Shown here in pieces: positions 25,369 to 34,750 of a stretch of 64,000 nt of DNA. Within the stretch, counting starts at the first letter, position 1. Every line of letters starts with the position of its first letter. Below the pieces are notes generated by a model. It was not told where the DNA came from. It worked only from the letters and a program-made list of their open reading frames with translations, and did not search any database. Origin of the DNA: UBA1258 sp963643225 (GTDB lineage: Bacteria > Bacillota > Clostridia > Lachnospirales > Lachnospiraceae); NCBI GenBank assembly GCA_963643225.1, contig CAVIIX010000001.1, positions 124,001 through 188,000 of the forward strand. Direction: 5' to 3'. Both the position numbers and the translations under genes were made by a program.

Positions 25369-27627
25369 ATGAGTAAGAAGAAGGCCATAATTACCATTGC
25401 CCTTATCGTGATTGCAACTTTATTTTGCGGTTATTTGGACATTTTTGGTATAGGCGAAAACAAATCAGGAAGCGCTTCCGATATTAAGCTGGGTCTTGAC
25501 CTTGCAGGCGGTGTTTCAATTACATATCAGGTTGTAGGCGAAGAAAATCCTTCCGACCAGGATATGGACGACACTGTAAGCAAGCTTTCAAAGAGAGTAT
25601 ATACCTACAGTGAAGAAGCCTCCGTATACAAGGAAGGCAATAACCGTATCAGCATCGAAATTCCGGGTGTATATGATGCAAATTCAATCTTAAAGGAACT
25701 TGGTAATCCGGGTACACTCTATTTTATTAAGCATTACGGTAACGACGGCGTTGCAAACTATGCAGGAGGTCCCCTGGCAGAGGATACCTACCTTACACGT
25801 TCAATCGAAGAAATCGAAGCAGACGGTTCCATCGTAATTACCGGTACTGAGGTTGCAGATGCTCAGGCAGGCTCGCAGACTAACTCCATGGGCAACCAGC
25901 AGATTGTCGTAGCGTTAACCTTAACAGACGAAGGAAGCACTTCCTTTGCAAAGGCTACAAAGGAAGCCGTTCTTAATGGCCATGACACAATCGGTATATA
26001 TTATGACGGCGCATTTGTAACGGTTCCTTCCGTACAGAGTGAAATCACAGGTGGTACAGCCACCATTACAGGTATGGAAGATTTTGCTGCAGCAGAAAAG
26101 GTAGCGAGCACCATTCGAATCGGTGGTCTTAACCTTGAGCTTGAAGAATTACGCTCAAACGTTGTAGGTGCTTCCTTAGGACAGAATGCTATCAGCACAA
26201 GCTTAATTGCAGCAGTTGTGGGCTTTATCATAGTTGTAGTTATGATGATTGCAATTTACAGGATGCTTGGTGTAACTGCAGGTATTGCACTTTCTTTATA
26301 TGTAGTACTTGAAGTTTTGCTGATAAACGGCTTTGGCATTACACTTACCCTTCCTGGTATTGCAGGTATCATCCTTTCAATCGGTATGGCAGTTGATGCA
26401 AACGTTATTATATTTGCCCGTATAAGAGAAGAGCTTGCTACCGGCAAGACGGTTGATTCTTCCATTAAGGTGGCTTATGAAAAAGCCATGAGCGCAATTT
26501 TAGACGGTAACATTACTACGTTAATAGCAGCAGCTGTTTTATGGATTATTGGTTCAGGCTCAATCGTAGGCTTTGCCCAGACTCTTGCTCTTGGTATCTG
26601 CTTATCAATGTTTACGGCGGTTATCATTACTAAATATTTACTTAAAGCTCTTGTGGCTTTAGGCATGACAGACACTAAGTGGTATGGCGTTGCAAAAGCA
26701 ACAAAGCCTGTCGACTTTTTATCTAAGAAAGGCATTTTCTTTGGCGCTTCAGGCGCTGTAATTGCAATCGGTCTTGTAGCAATGCTTTTTGTAAATTCAA
26801 ATATTGCAGGTCGTGGCAATTCGCTCAATTTCAGCCTTGATTTTCTTGGAGGTACTCAGACAACCGTTCCTTTTGACAAGGATTACAGCCTCGATGAAAT
26901 CAATGATTTAATGGTTTCTGACATTGAGAAGATTGTTAATGATGCAAATGTAATCACCACAAAGGTTACTACTTCCAACGAAGTAATCTTTAAGACAGTT
27001 ACTCTTGATGCAGACAAGAGAGAAGAATTAAACAATTATTTTTCAGATAATTTCGGTGTAGATAAAGAGACTATTCAGACGGAAACCATCAGCTCAACCA
27101 TCAGCTCTGAATCCCAGAGAGAGACAATTGTGGCAGTGCTTGTAGCATGTTTTGCAATGCTTATTTATATCTGGTTCAGATTTAAGGATATTCGATTTGG
27201 TGCAGCTTCTGTTTTGGCTCTTTGCCACGACGTACTTGTTACACTTACCTTCTATGCCCTTGCATACGTAAGTGTAGGCTCTACCTTTGTAGCATGTATG
27301 CTTACAATTGTAGGCTATTCGATTAACGCAACCATCGTAATATTTGACAGAATCCGTGAAAATCTTGCGGAAGCCGGTAAGAAGTACAGTTTAAAGGACA
27401 TCGTTAATGATAGTATTACTACAACGCTTTCACGAAGTGTATTTACTTCACTTACTACCTTTGTAATGGTTGTAGCATTATATGTATTCGGTGTAAGCTC
27501 CGTAAAGGAATTTGCACTTCCTCTTATGGTAGGTATTTTGTGCGGTACATATTCTTCAATCTGCCTTGCAGGTGCAATGTGGTTTGTATTCAGGACTAAA
27601 TTTATAAAAGCTAAAGAAAACCACTGA
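25369..27627 (+). CDS. secDF: Fused protein-export membrane protein SecDF
   Basis: The 752-aa protein joins SecD and SecF, as in Bacillus and many Firmicutes. The SecD half has one N-terminal membrane segment, the DLAGG motif (LGLDLAGGVSITYQ), an extracellular domain of about 190 residues, then five segments with GITLTLPGIAGIILSIGMAVDANVIIFARIREEL. The SecF half repeats this with NFSLDFLGGTQT and GYSINATIVIFDRIRENL. It uses the proton gradient to assist Sec-dependent export. The intramembrane Asp residues of both halves are present. YajC is not adjacent. Confidence 0.96.
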   Translation: MSKKKAIITIALIVIATLFCGYLDIFGIGENKSGSASDIKLGLDLAGGVSITYQVVGEENPSDQDMDDTVSKLSKRVYTYSEEASVYKEGNNRISIEIPGVYDANSILKELGNPGTLYFIKHYGNDGVANYAGGPLAEDTYLTRSIEEIEADGSIVITGTEVADAQAGSQTNSMGNQQIVVALTLTDEGSTSFAKATKEAVLNGHDTIGIYYDGAFVTVPSVQSEITGGTATITGMEDFAAAEKVASTIRIGGLNLELEELRSNVVGASLGQNAISTSLIAAVVGFIIVVVMMIAIYRMLGVTAGIALSLYVVLEVLLINGFGITLTLPGIAGIILSIGMAVDANVIIFARIREELATGKTVDSSIKVAYEKAMSAILDGNITTLIAAAVLWIIGSGSIVGFAQTLALGICLSMFTAVIITKYLLKALVALGMTDTKWYGVAKATKPVDFLSKKGIFFGASGAVIAIGLVAMLFVNSNIAGRGNSLNFSLDFLGGTQTTVPFDKDYSLDEINDLMVSDIEKIVNDANVITTKVTTSNEVIFKTVTLDADKREELNNYFSDNFGVDKETIQTETISSTISSESQRETIVAVLVACFAMLIYIWFRFKDIRFGAASVLALCHDVLVTLTFYALAYVSVGSTFVACMLTIVGYSINATIVIFDRIRENLAEAGKKYSLKDIVNDSITTTLSRSVFTSLTTFVMVVALYVFGVSSVKEFALPLMVGILCGTYSSICLAGAMWFVFRTKFIKAKENH

Positions 27628-27633
27628 CTTTAG

Positions 27634-27700
27634 GCGGCGGGTGTTCTTGAACGAGGTGCCAGGTTACAATACAAATATCTCGTAAAGCACGAAATGCCGC
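27634..27700 (+). other. Structured intergenic segment secDF-recJ
   Basis: GCGGC (27634-27638) pairs with GCCGC (27696-27700), enclosing ACGAG (27651-27655) and CTCGT (27679-27683), and GTTCTTGAAC is a local dyad. This could be a weak terminator, a folded leader or a degraded repeat. There is no T-tract except CTTTTAG. No known riboswitch consensus is visible. Confidence 0.35.
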
Positions 27701-27703
27701 TTT

Positions 27704-27730
27704 TAGTAGAGCCGTAGCGAAGCGGATTGC
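27704..27730 (+). repeat. Short intergenic repeat, family 1, copy B
   Basis: The 27-bp stretch beginning TAGTAGAGCCGTAGCG matches 24 of 27 bases of copy A (17760-17786) in the same orientation. Both copies lie 30-40 bp before the start codon of the following gene. Confidence 0.7.
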
Positions 27731-27763
27731 GAATATTATTGACTGAAAAGGAAAAATAATTAA

Positions 27764-29545
27764 ATGGAAAAATGGGTAGAAATTCGTAAATCGGGTGATT
27801 TTAATAAAACAGCCAAGGAATGCGGCATTTCCCCAATAACAGCCAGAATATTACGAAATAAAGATTTAGTAAGCTCTCAGGAGATAAGTGAATACTTATC
27901 CCCTGTGGGCGTTTCTTTAAATAGCCCGTTTGACCTTAATGGTATGGACCGGGTTATTTTTTATTTGAAGGGAAAAATAAAAGAAAATAAAAAAATCCGC
28001 ATTATAGGAGACTATGATGTGGACGGTATATGTTCTACATTTATTTTGCATAAAGGCTTAAGCTTTTTTAAGGCAGACTGTGATTACTGTATTCCCCACA
28101 GAATAGAAGACGGGTACGGTATCAACATTAAACTTATAAAAGAAGCTTACGAGGCAGGAAGAGACACTATCATTACCTGTGATAACGGGATTTCTGCAAA
28201 AGAACAGACAGACTATGCCCATTCTCTTAATATGACAATGCTCATAACGGATCACCATGAGGTGCCCTTTGAAACAGACGGAAATAATAAAACATATATT
28301 ATTCCGGACGCTGAAGCAATTGTCGATCCTCATTTACCTGACTGCAATTATAATTTTAAGGGTATATGCGGAGCCTATGTAGCTTTTCAGGTAATCCTTG
28401 CTCTTGCAATTGATTCAGGCGTTGAAAATAATAAAGACTTTATTTTATTAAAAGAGGAACTTTTAGAATTTGTTTCTTTGGCTACAGTATGTGATGTAAT
28501 GGAGTTAAAAAACGAAAACAGAAGCTTGGTTAAACAGGGCTTAAAATATATGGAAAAATCCAAAAATAAAGGTCTTAAGGCATTGCTTGAGGTAACGGGC
28601 ATGACAGGTTTTACACTTACACCCTATCATTTAGGCTTTGTAATAGGCCCCTGTTTAAATGCAAGCGGAAGACTTGATACTTCTCTTAGGGCAATGGATT
28701 TGTTTTTAGAAGAAGATTATGAAACAGCTTTAAAAAAAGCTGATAATTTAAAGGCTTTAAATGAAGAAAGAAAGGATATGACCATATCCGAAACAGAAAA
28801 GGCCTTTAAAATTGTTGATGAATATGAAAAACTTCCTGATATTCTTGTCGTGTATCTTCCAAATTGTCATGAAAGTCTTGCAGGTATTATAGCAGGAAGA
28901 GTGAGAGAAAAATATTCACGTCCTGCATTTGTGGTAACAAAAACCGAAAATGGCTTAAAGGGAAGCGGCCGCAGCATAGAAGCCTATGATATGTTTGAAG
29001 GGTTAAATGCCTCAAATGTAAAAGGCTTACTTTCAAAATTCGGAGGTCATAAGCTTGCAGCAGGCATATCCCTTGAATCGGAAGAAAAGCTTGCTTTATT
29101 TACAAAGGCCTTAAATGAAAATTCAAAATTAACAGAGGATGATTTCTGTGAAATTGTAAAAATCGATATGGAGCTTCCTCTTGACTACGCTTCCTTGGCA
29201 CTGGCTTTGGAATTAAAACGCTTGGAGCCCTACGGCGTCGGTAATGATAAGCCCTTATTTGCTTTAAGAAGTCTTACCTTTATTTCTGGTTACCGTATCG
29301 GTAAAAATAAAAATGTCGGGAAATATAAAGTAAGGGATGAATTTGGAAGAATATACGAAATGATATACTTTGGAGATTTAGATGCTTTAGAAAATTATGT
29401 AGCTTCGATTTATGATGATACTACCTCCTTTAATTTCCATTCCGGCAATCGTATTAACGTGGTGCTGGGGGTTTGCTACCAGCTTGATATTAATTCCTAT
29501 AAAGGCAACGATTCTGCCAAACTGATACTTAAGTATTATAGGTAA
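27764..29545 (+). CDS. recJ: Single-stranded-DNA exonuclease RecJ
   Basis: RecJ is the 5'-3' ssDNA exonuclease of recombination and mismatch repair. The 593-aa protein has the DHH-family motifs: IIGDYDVDGICST near residues 82-94, TCDNGISA near 137, LITDHHEV near 158, and HLPDCNYNFKGICGAYVAF near 189. The DHHA1 domain contains GIIAGRVREKYSRPAFV and GSGRSIEAYDM, followed by KFGGHKLAAGISLE. It starts at ATG 27764 after GAAAAGGAAAAA. It is shorter than RecJ proteins with an extra C-terminal domain. Confidence 0.95.
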   Translation: MEKWVEIRKSGDFNKTAKECGISPITARILRNKDLVSSQEISEYLSPVGVSLNSPFDLNGMDRVIFYLKGKIKENKKIRIIGDYDVDGICSTFILHKGLSFFKADCDYCIPHRIEDGYGINIKLIKEAYEAGRDTIITCDNGISAKEQTDYAHSLNMTMLITDHHEVPFETDGNNKTYIIPDAEAIVDPHLPDCNYNFKGICGAYVAFQVILALAIDSGVENNKDFILLKEELLEFVSLATVCDVMELKNENRSLVKQGLKYMEKSKNKGLKALLEVTGMTGFTLTPYHLGFVIGPCLNASGRLDTSLRAMDLFLEEDYETALKKADNLKALNEERKDMTISETEKAFKIVDEYEKLPDILVVYLPNCHESLAGIIAGRVREKYSRPAFVVTKTENGLKGSGRSIEAYDMFEGLNASNVKGLLSKFGGHKLAAGISLESEEKLALFTKALNENSKLTEDDFCEIVKIDMELPLDYASLALALELKRLEPYGVGNDKPLFALRSLTFISGYRIGKNKNVGKYKVRDEFGRIYEMIYFGDLDALENYVASIYDDTTSFNFHSGNRINVVLGVCYQLDINSYKGNDSAKLILKYYR

Positions 29546-29551
29546 AAACAC

Positions 29552-29578
29552 AAAGGCTCCGGGTTCACCGGAGCCTTT
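29552..29578 (+). terminator. Terminator after recJ
   Basis: AAAGGCTCCGG and CCGGAGCCTTT are perfect 11-bp arms around GTTCA. The T-tract is short (the arm's own TTT then GCT). The symmetric A/T ends suggest it can work in both directions. Confidence 0.85.
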
Positions 29579-29584
29579 GCTACT

Positions 29585-29734
29585 ATGAGGGGGGAGATAG
29601 TGAGTGTTATCAACTATCTTGAAAAAAACTATAACACATATTTGTGTAAAATGTGTGAACAAATCAAAAGTTTATTAATTTTTTACAATGTGATAGAATT
29701 ATTTTGTGCGTTTTTGACGATGGAGGATGGATGA
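29585..29734 (+). CDS. Possible small ORF coupled to priA
   Basis: An open frame of 49 codons runs from ATG 29585 (or 44 codons from GTG 29600) to TGA 29732-29734. The TGA overlaps the priA ATG as ATGA. A G-rich SD (GGGGGGAG, 29589-29596) lies before the GTG. The peptide would have a hydrophobic stretch (SLLIFYNVIELFCAFL) and three Cys. It could be a leader peptide or short membrane peptide, but the AT-rich sequence also holds the likely priA promoter, so chance is a strong alternative. Confidence 0.25.
   Translation: MRGEIVSVINYLEKNYNTYLCKMCEQIKSLLIFYNVIELFCAFLTMEDG
29691..29699 (+). promoter_or_regulatory. Likely extended -10 promoter for priA operon
   Basis: TGATAGAAT fits an extended -10 (TGn then TAGAAT at 29694-29699). 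The -35 is weak (TTTATT at 29671-29676, spacing 17). A promoter is expected here because a terminator lies at 29552-29578 and a nine-gene operon follows. Confidence 0.45.
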
Positions 29735-31959
29735 AAAATGGTAATTTTGCAAAAGTAATAATAAATATATCCCACGAAAGCGTGGACAGACCCTTTACCT
29801 ACATTATTCCTGATGCACTTATTAAGGATGTAGAACCGGGGGTTATAGTTAATGTGCCCTTTGGTGCAGGCAACAGCATAAAAAAAGCAGTTTGTGTGGA
29901 AATAACCGATGAAACGGATTTTGATGAAAATAAATTAAAATATATTGATTCGGTTTCAGAAAAGGATTTGTCGTTAAATGATTTAAGAATTTCACTTGCC
30001 TACTGGATGAAGCGAAATTACGGTTCAACACTGATACAGGCATTGAAGACTGTTCTGCCGGTTAAAAGCAAGGTAAATGAAAAGACAAAGAAAACTGTTA
30101 TACGAAGGGCTTCCTTGGAAGAAATCGATAAATACATAGAGACTGTTATAAAAAAGCGAAGCGTGGCTCAGTTACGTCTTTTATTTGCCCTTAAGGAAGA
30201 AGAAAGAATACCTAAGGAAATATTGGATGATAAGCTTCACATCGGAGCAGCTGCCTATAAAAAGCTTGAAGAATTGGGAATTATTGAAATTTCAGAGGAT
30301 ACGGTTTTCAGATCTGAACTTAATCTGAAGGTTGAAAGAGATTTTTCTTTAGACTTAAGTGACGAACAAAAGGCAATTACAGAAGAAATTAAGAAGGATT
30401 TTGATAGAGGCTTAAATAAAACCTATTTAATACACGGCATTACCGGAAGCGGTAAGACGGAAGTCTATATGCAGGTAATTGAGGATGTCGTAAAAAGAGG
30501 AAAGGAAGCCATTGTGCTTATTCCGGAAATCGCTCTAACCTACCAGACTCTTATGCGGTTTTACAGACGATTTGGAAACAGGGTTTCCGTTATGAATTCT
30601 ACCCTTTCGCCAGGTGAAAAATACGATCTGTTTAAACAGGCAAAAGAGGGTATGCTTGATATTGTAATCGGCCCAAGAAGTGCACTTTTTACACCTTTTA
30701 AGAATTTAGGCCTTATAGTAATAGATGAAGAGCATGAGGGTACCTATAAATCGGAAACTATGCCTAAATATCATGCACGTGAAACAGCCATTCAGCTTGC
30801 TAAGATGAATAGGGCTTCCGTTATACTTGGTTCTGCCACTCCTTCAATAGATTCCTATTATAAATGCGAAACCGGCGAATATAAACTTTTTACTTTAACG
30901 AAACGCCTTACCGGTAACCAGTTACCAAAAGTTATTGTAAGCGATTTGAGAAAAGAATTAAAGGAAGGAAATCGGTCAATATTATCAAGAGATTTACAAA
31001 AATTAATTGCCGACAGATTGTCTAAGAAAGAACAGATAATGCTTTTTTTAAACAGACGTGGTGTTGCAGGCTTTGTATCTTGCAGGGCATGTGGCTTTGT
31101 AGTAAAATGTCCACATTGTGACGTTTCGCTATCACTTCATAATAACGGCAGATTAATATGCCATTATTGTGGATTTGAACAGGATAATTACAAGCTCTGT
31201 CCTAAATGTAATTCTAAATATATTTTAGGCTTTAAGGCAGGAACTGAGGCAGTAGAAGAAACGGTACAGAAAATGTATCCGGGTGTACGTACCTTGAGAA
31301 TGGATGCTGACACTACGAAGAAAAAAGAAAGCTATGAAAATATACTTTCTAAATTTTTGGATAAGGAAGCAGATGTTCTTATAGGAACACAGATGATTGT
31401 AAAGGGTCACGATTTTAAAAACGTGACTTTAGTGGGCGTACTGGCTGCGGATATGTCACTTTTTCAAAGTGATTACAGAGCTCCCGAAAAGACCTTTGAT
31501 TTATTAACCCAGGCCGCAGGAAGAGCAGGCAGGGGAAATAAGCCAGGAACCGTAGTGATTCAGACATATCAGCCTGAGCATTACGCTATACAGTATGCAG
31601 TCAATCAGGATTATACAGGCTTTTATGAAGAGGAAATAGGATACAGGGATTTGATGGATTATCCACCTGTTGCTCATATGCTTTCAGTGCTTGTGACAGG
31701 ACAAGATGAAACGGCTGCGTTTTCTTTGGCAGAAAACCTTGTAAACCTTGTAAAGGAAAAATTTAAAATACTTGTAATAGGACCTGCACCTGCAGCTGTC
31801 AGCAAAATAAACGATGTATACAGAGTGGCGTTTTATACTAAATCTAAGGACTATGAATATTTAATAAAAATAAAAGACTATCTTGAGGATGCTTTATCAA
31901 AAAGAAAGCAGTTTAAGGAAAGCGTATTTTTTGACTTTGATCCTCAAAACGGAATATAA
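29731..31959 (+). CDS. priA: Primosomal protein N' (helicase PriA)
   Basis: PriA restarts stalled replication forks by 3'-5' helicase action and primosome loading. The 742-aa protein has an N-terminal DNA-binding domain (VDRPFTYIIPDALIKDVEPGVIVNVPFG), Walker A HGITGSGKTEVY near 230, the DEAH box VIDEEHEGTYKSE near 335, and helicase motif QAAGRAGRG near 600. A zinc-binding insert near 450-495 contains CRACG, CPHC, CHYCG and CPKC. The frame extends upstream to TTG 29704, but ATG 29731 has an adjacent GGAGG, so I use it. It starts a long operon with def and fmt 14 bp and more downstream. Confidence 0.95.
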   Translation: MKNGNFAKVIINISHESVDRPFTYIIPDALIKDVEPGVIVNVPFGAGNSIKKAVCVEITDETDFDENKLKYIDSVSEKDLSLNDLRISLAYWMKRNYGSTLIQALKTVLPVKSKVNEKTKKTVIRRASLEEIDKYIETVIKKRSVAQLRLLFALKEEERIPKEILDDKLHIGAAAYKKLEELGIIEISEDTVFRSELNLKVERDFSLDLSDEQKAITEEIKKDFDRGLNKTYLIHGITGSGKTEVYMQVIEDVVKRGKEAIVLIPEIALTYQTLMRFYRRFGNRVSVMNSTLSPGEKYDLFKQAKEGMLDIVIGPRSALFTPFKNLGLIVIDEEHEGTYKSETMPKYHARETAIQLAKMNRASVILGSATPSIDSYYKCETGEYKLFTLTKRLTGNQLPKVIVSDLRKELKEGNRSILSRDLQKLIADRLSKKEQIMLFLNRRGVAGFVSCRACGFVVKCPHCDVSLSLHNNGRLICHYCGFEQDNYKLCPKCNSKYILGFKAGTEAVEETVQKMYPGVRTLRMDADTTKKKESYENILSKFLDKEADVLIGTQMIVKGHDFKNVTLVGVLAADMSLFQSDYRAPEKTFDLLTQAAGRAGRGNKPGTVVIQTYQPEHYAIQYAVNQDYTGFYEEEIGYRDLMDYPPVAHMLSVLVTGQDETAAFSLAENLVNLVKEKFKILVIGPAPAAVSKINDVYRVAFYTKSKDYEYLIKIKDYLEDALSKRKQFKESVFFDFDPQNGI

Positions 31960-31973
31960 ATCAGGAGGCAGTT

Positions 31974-32456
31974 ATGGCACTTAGAAAAATCAGGGAAATG
32001 GGCGATGAAGTACTTAACAAGGTATGCAAGGAGGTAACGGAAATTACTCCCCGTACCAAATTTTTAATTGATGACATGATTGAAACCATGTATGCTGCTG
32101 ATGGCGTAGGCCTTGCTGCCAATCAGGTGGGAGTGCTTAAGAGAATAGTTGTAATTGATACAACCGGTGAAGATTTACACGTGCTCATTAATCCTGTTAT
32201 TTTAGAAACAAGCGGAGAACAGGAGGGCTACGAAGGCTGTTTGAGCGTGCCGGGTAAATCCGGCATTGTTAAGCGTCCAAATTACGTAAAGGTAAAGGCT
32301 TTAAACGAATATATGGAGCCCTTTGAACTTGAGGGGGAAGAACTTTTAGCCAGAGCTATTGTGCATGAATGTGAGCATCTTGACGGCCATCTTTATGTCG
32401 AAAAGGTGACTGGCGGTTTAATCGACAATTCACAGCTTCGAGGAGAAGAAGAATAA
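31974..32456 (+). CDS. def: Peptide deformylase
   Basis: Def removes the formyl group from nascent proteins. The 160-aa product has all three family motifs: GVGLAANQVG near 43, EGCLSVPG near 88, and the metal motif HECEHLDG near 131 (HExxH). It is the usual bacterial type 2-like short form. SD AGGAGG precedes the ATG. Three bases separate it from fmt, which makes the group that it removes. Confidence 0.97.
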   Translation: MALRKIREMGDEVLNKVCKEVTEITPRTKFLIDDMIETMYAADGVGLAANQVGVLKRIVVIDTTGEDLHVLINPVILETSGEQEGYEGCLSVPGKSGIVKRPNYVKVKALNEYMEPFELEGEELLARAIVHECEHLDGHLYVEKVTGGLIDNSQLRGEEE

Positions 32457-32459
32457 TAT

Positions 32460-33410
32460 ATGAAAATAGTTTTTATGGGTACTCCTGACTTTGCAAAAAG
32501 CATTCTTGAAGCCTTGGTTACAGCAGGGCATGAAATAACGGCAGTGTATACTCAGCCTGATAAGCCTAAGGGAAGAAGCGGTGTTTTAATTGCTCCTGCA
32601 GTTAAGGAATATGCTTTATCAAAGGGCTTTAGGGTGTATCAGCCTGAAAGAATAAAAAGAGAAGAATATGTTAAGGAATTGAAGAAAATTCCTGCAGACG
32701 TTTATGTTGTGGCGGCATACGGGCAGATTTTGTCTGAGGAAATTTTAAACATTCCTAAATACGGATGCATAAACGTACATGGTTCAATGCTTCCTGAATA
32801 CAGGGGTGCAGCTCCAATACAGCGTTCAATTGCAGAGGGTAAAGAAACTACAGGTGTTACCATTATGCAGATGGATAAGGGGATGGATACGGGCGACATT
32901 ATTTCACAATTTGAATTTCCTATTGAGGATACGGATACGGAAGCTTCGATTTATGAAAAGATGGCAGCTTATGGCTCTAAATTATTAATTTCCGTTTTAA
33001 AAGATGTTGAAGCAGGTACAGCCGTAAGAATTCCACAGGATGAAAACAGGGCGACCTATGCACCTCCTTTAAAAAAGGAAGAGGGACTTCTTGATTTTAA
33101 TGCACCTGCAAGGCTCCTTGACTGTAAGATAAGAGGCTTTCAAAACTGGCCCACAGCCTTTACTTATTATAAAGGCAGGATGCTCAAGGTGTATTTGGCA
33201 AGAGCAGTTGATAGAGTCGATAATCCTTTAATTAAGGTTGAGGAATTAAAAAACGGCACCTTTATAGTTACGAAGAAGCATATATATATTAAAGCTTCAG
33301 ACGGCGCGGTAGAACTTTTGGAGGTGCAGACCGAAGGTAAAAAGCGAATGGCTGCAATGGATTTTGCAAGAGGCCTTCACATAGAAACCGGCGAGAAGAC
33401 AGATGAGTGA
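32460..33410 (+). CDS. fmt: Methionyl-tRNA formyltransferase
   Basis: Fmt formylates initiator Met-tRNA with 10-formyl-tetrahydrofolate. The 316-aa product starts KIVFMGTPDFAKSILEAL and holds the formyl-transfer motif region VVAAYGQILSEEIL then HGSMLPEYRGAAPIQRSI with the catalytic Asn/His/Asp set (GCINVHGSMLPEYRG and MDKGMDTGDI). A C-terminal tRNA-binding OB-fold domain follows. The end overlaps rsmB by 8 bp. Confidence 0.97.
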   Translation: MKIVFMGTPDFAKSILEALVTAGHEITAVYTQPDKPKGRSGVLIAPAVKEYALSKGFRVYQPERIKREEYVKELKKIPADVYVVAAYGQILSEEILNIPKYGCINVHGSMLPEYRGAAPIQRSIAEGKETTGVTIMQMDKGMDTGDIISQFEFPIEDTDTEASIYEKMAAYGSKLLISVLKDVEAGTAVRIPQDENRATYAPPLKKEEGLLDFNAPARLLDCKIRGFQNWPTAFTYYKGRMLKVYLARAVDRVDNPLIKVEELKNGTFIVTKKHIYIKASDGAVELLEVQTEGKKRMAAMDFARGLHIETGEKTDE

Positions 33411-34749
33411 AAATATAAGAGAAATTATTTTTGATACTCTTTTAATTCTTGAAACGGAAGATAAGAAAAGCCATCTTCTGATAAGAGAAGTGTTAAATAA
33501 ATATGATTATCTTGATGCAAGAGATAAGGCCTTTTTTAAACGCGTAACGGAAGGCACTGTCTCTTCTTGTATTACACTTGATTATTGCTTAAACAGGTTT
33601 TCAAAAAAGGAAATAAGTAGGTGTAAGCCTAAGGTACGTGTGATTTTACGTATGAGTGCTTATCAGCTTCTTTTTATGGACCATGTGCCGGACAGTGCGG
33701 TATGTGACGAGGCAGTTAAATTGTGCCGTAAGAAATCCCGTGAAGAATTCTGTTCCTTTATAAACGGGATTTTAAGGAATTTATGTAAGGAAAAGGAAAA
33801 GGCGCTTAACTTTGAGGAAATTGACGACACGACTAAAAGACTCAGTGTAAAATATTCAACTCCGGAATGGATAGTAAAACTCTTTATAAAAGAACAAAAG
33901 GATGCGGAAGGCTTACTTAAAGCCATGAGCGAAATTAAGCCTGTATGCGTTCATATATGTAATGATACAGATAAGGAAGCTCTTTTAATTAAGTGGGAGG
34001 AAGCAAATATTCATTTTAAAAAGAGTGAATATGTAGACAATACTTATTTGCTTTCAGATTTTGAAGGCTTGGAAGCGGTTCCGGGATTTTTGGAAGGAAA
34101 GCTTATTGTTCAGGATGAAAGCAGTCAGCTTGCAGCATTATCAGCAGGCTTTGATAAAAAGAAAAACGCATTTTTAATTGATACCTGTGCAGCTCCAGGA
34201 GGCAAAACCTGCTTTTTAGGGGCGTTAAATAAAACAGGACATATTTTAAGCTGTGACGTAAGTGATTTAAAGGTAGACTTAATTAATGAAAATGTAGAAA
34301 GACTTTGTTTAGACAATGTGGAGACACGTGTACTTGATGCAACGGAATGTGAAGAGGGCTTAATAAATAAAGCGGATATTGTGGTTGCAGACGTACCCTG
34401 CTCGGGACTTGGTGTTTTATCAAGAAAGAGCGATTTAAAATATAAAGTTACGCCTGAGTCCATGAAGGATATATGTGACCTTCAAAAGCATATTATTTTA
34501 AATGTCTCAAAATATGTAAAGCCCGGAGGCACGCTTATTTATTCTACCTGCACCATACATAAGGCAGAGAATGAAAAGATGGTAAAATTCATATTGGAGA
34601 ATTTGCCCTTTAAAGGGGATTCTTTGGAAGAATACGTACCAAAGCTTTTTAAAACAAAAAGAGAATGTAATTACGCAATACAGCTATTGCCAAATGCAGA
34701 CCATACAGACGGCTTCTTTATTGCAAGGTTTATAAAAAAACAGGAATAA
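33403..34749 (+). CDS. rsmB: 16S rRNA m5C967 methyltransferase RsmB
   Basis: The 448-aa protein has a NusB-like N-terminal domain (residues 1-140) and a SAM-dependent methyltransferase domain. CAAPGGKTCFLGAL forms the SAM site near 262, and the two catalytic cysteines are in DVPCSGLGVLSRKSDLKY and YSTCTIHKAENE. RsmB methylates C967 (E. coli numbering) of 16S rRNA. It overlaps fmt by 8 bp and lies 1 bp before rlmN, so translation is coupled through three genes. Confidence 0.95.
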   Translation: MSENIREIIFDTLLILETEDKKSHLLIREVLNKYDYLDARDKAFFKRVTEGTVSSCITLDYCLNRFSKKEISRCKPKVRVILRMSAYQLLFMDHVPDSAVCDEAVKLCRKKSREEFCSFINGILRNLCKEKEKALNFEEIDDTTKRLSVKYSTPEWIVKLFIKEQKDAEGLLKAMSEIKPVCVHICNDTDKEALLIKWEEANIHFKKSEYVDNTYLLSDFEGLEAVPGFLEGKLIVQDESSQLAALSAGFDKKKNAFLIDTCAAPGGKTCFLGALNKTGHILSCDVSDLKVDLINENVERLCLDNVETRVLDATECEEGLINKADIVVADVPCSGLGVLSRKSDLKYKVTPESMKDICDLQKHIILNVSKYVKPGGTLIYSTCTIHKAENEKMVKFILENLPFKGDSLEEYVPKLFKTKRECNYAIQLLPNADHTDGFFIARFIKKQE

Positions 34750-34750
34750 T

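Noticed and set aside
27628..27763. T-box or other riboswitch before recJ
   Set aside because: Nested dyads exist, but no T-box or other aptamer consensus is visible, and recJ is not a usual target.
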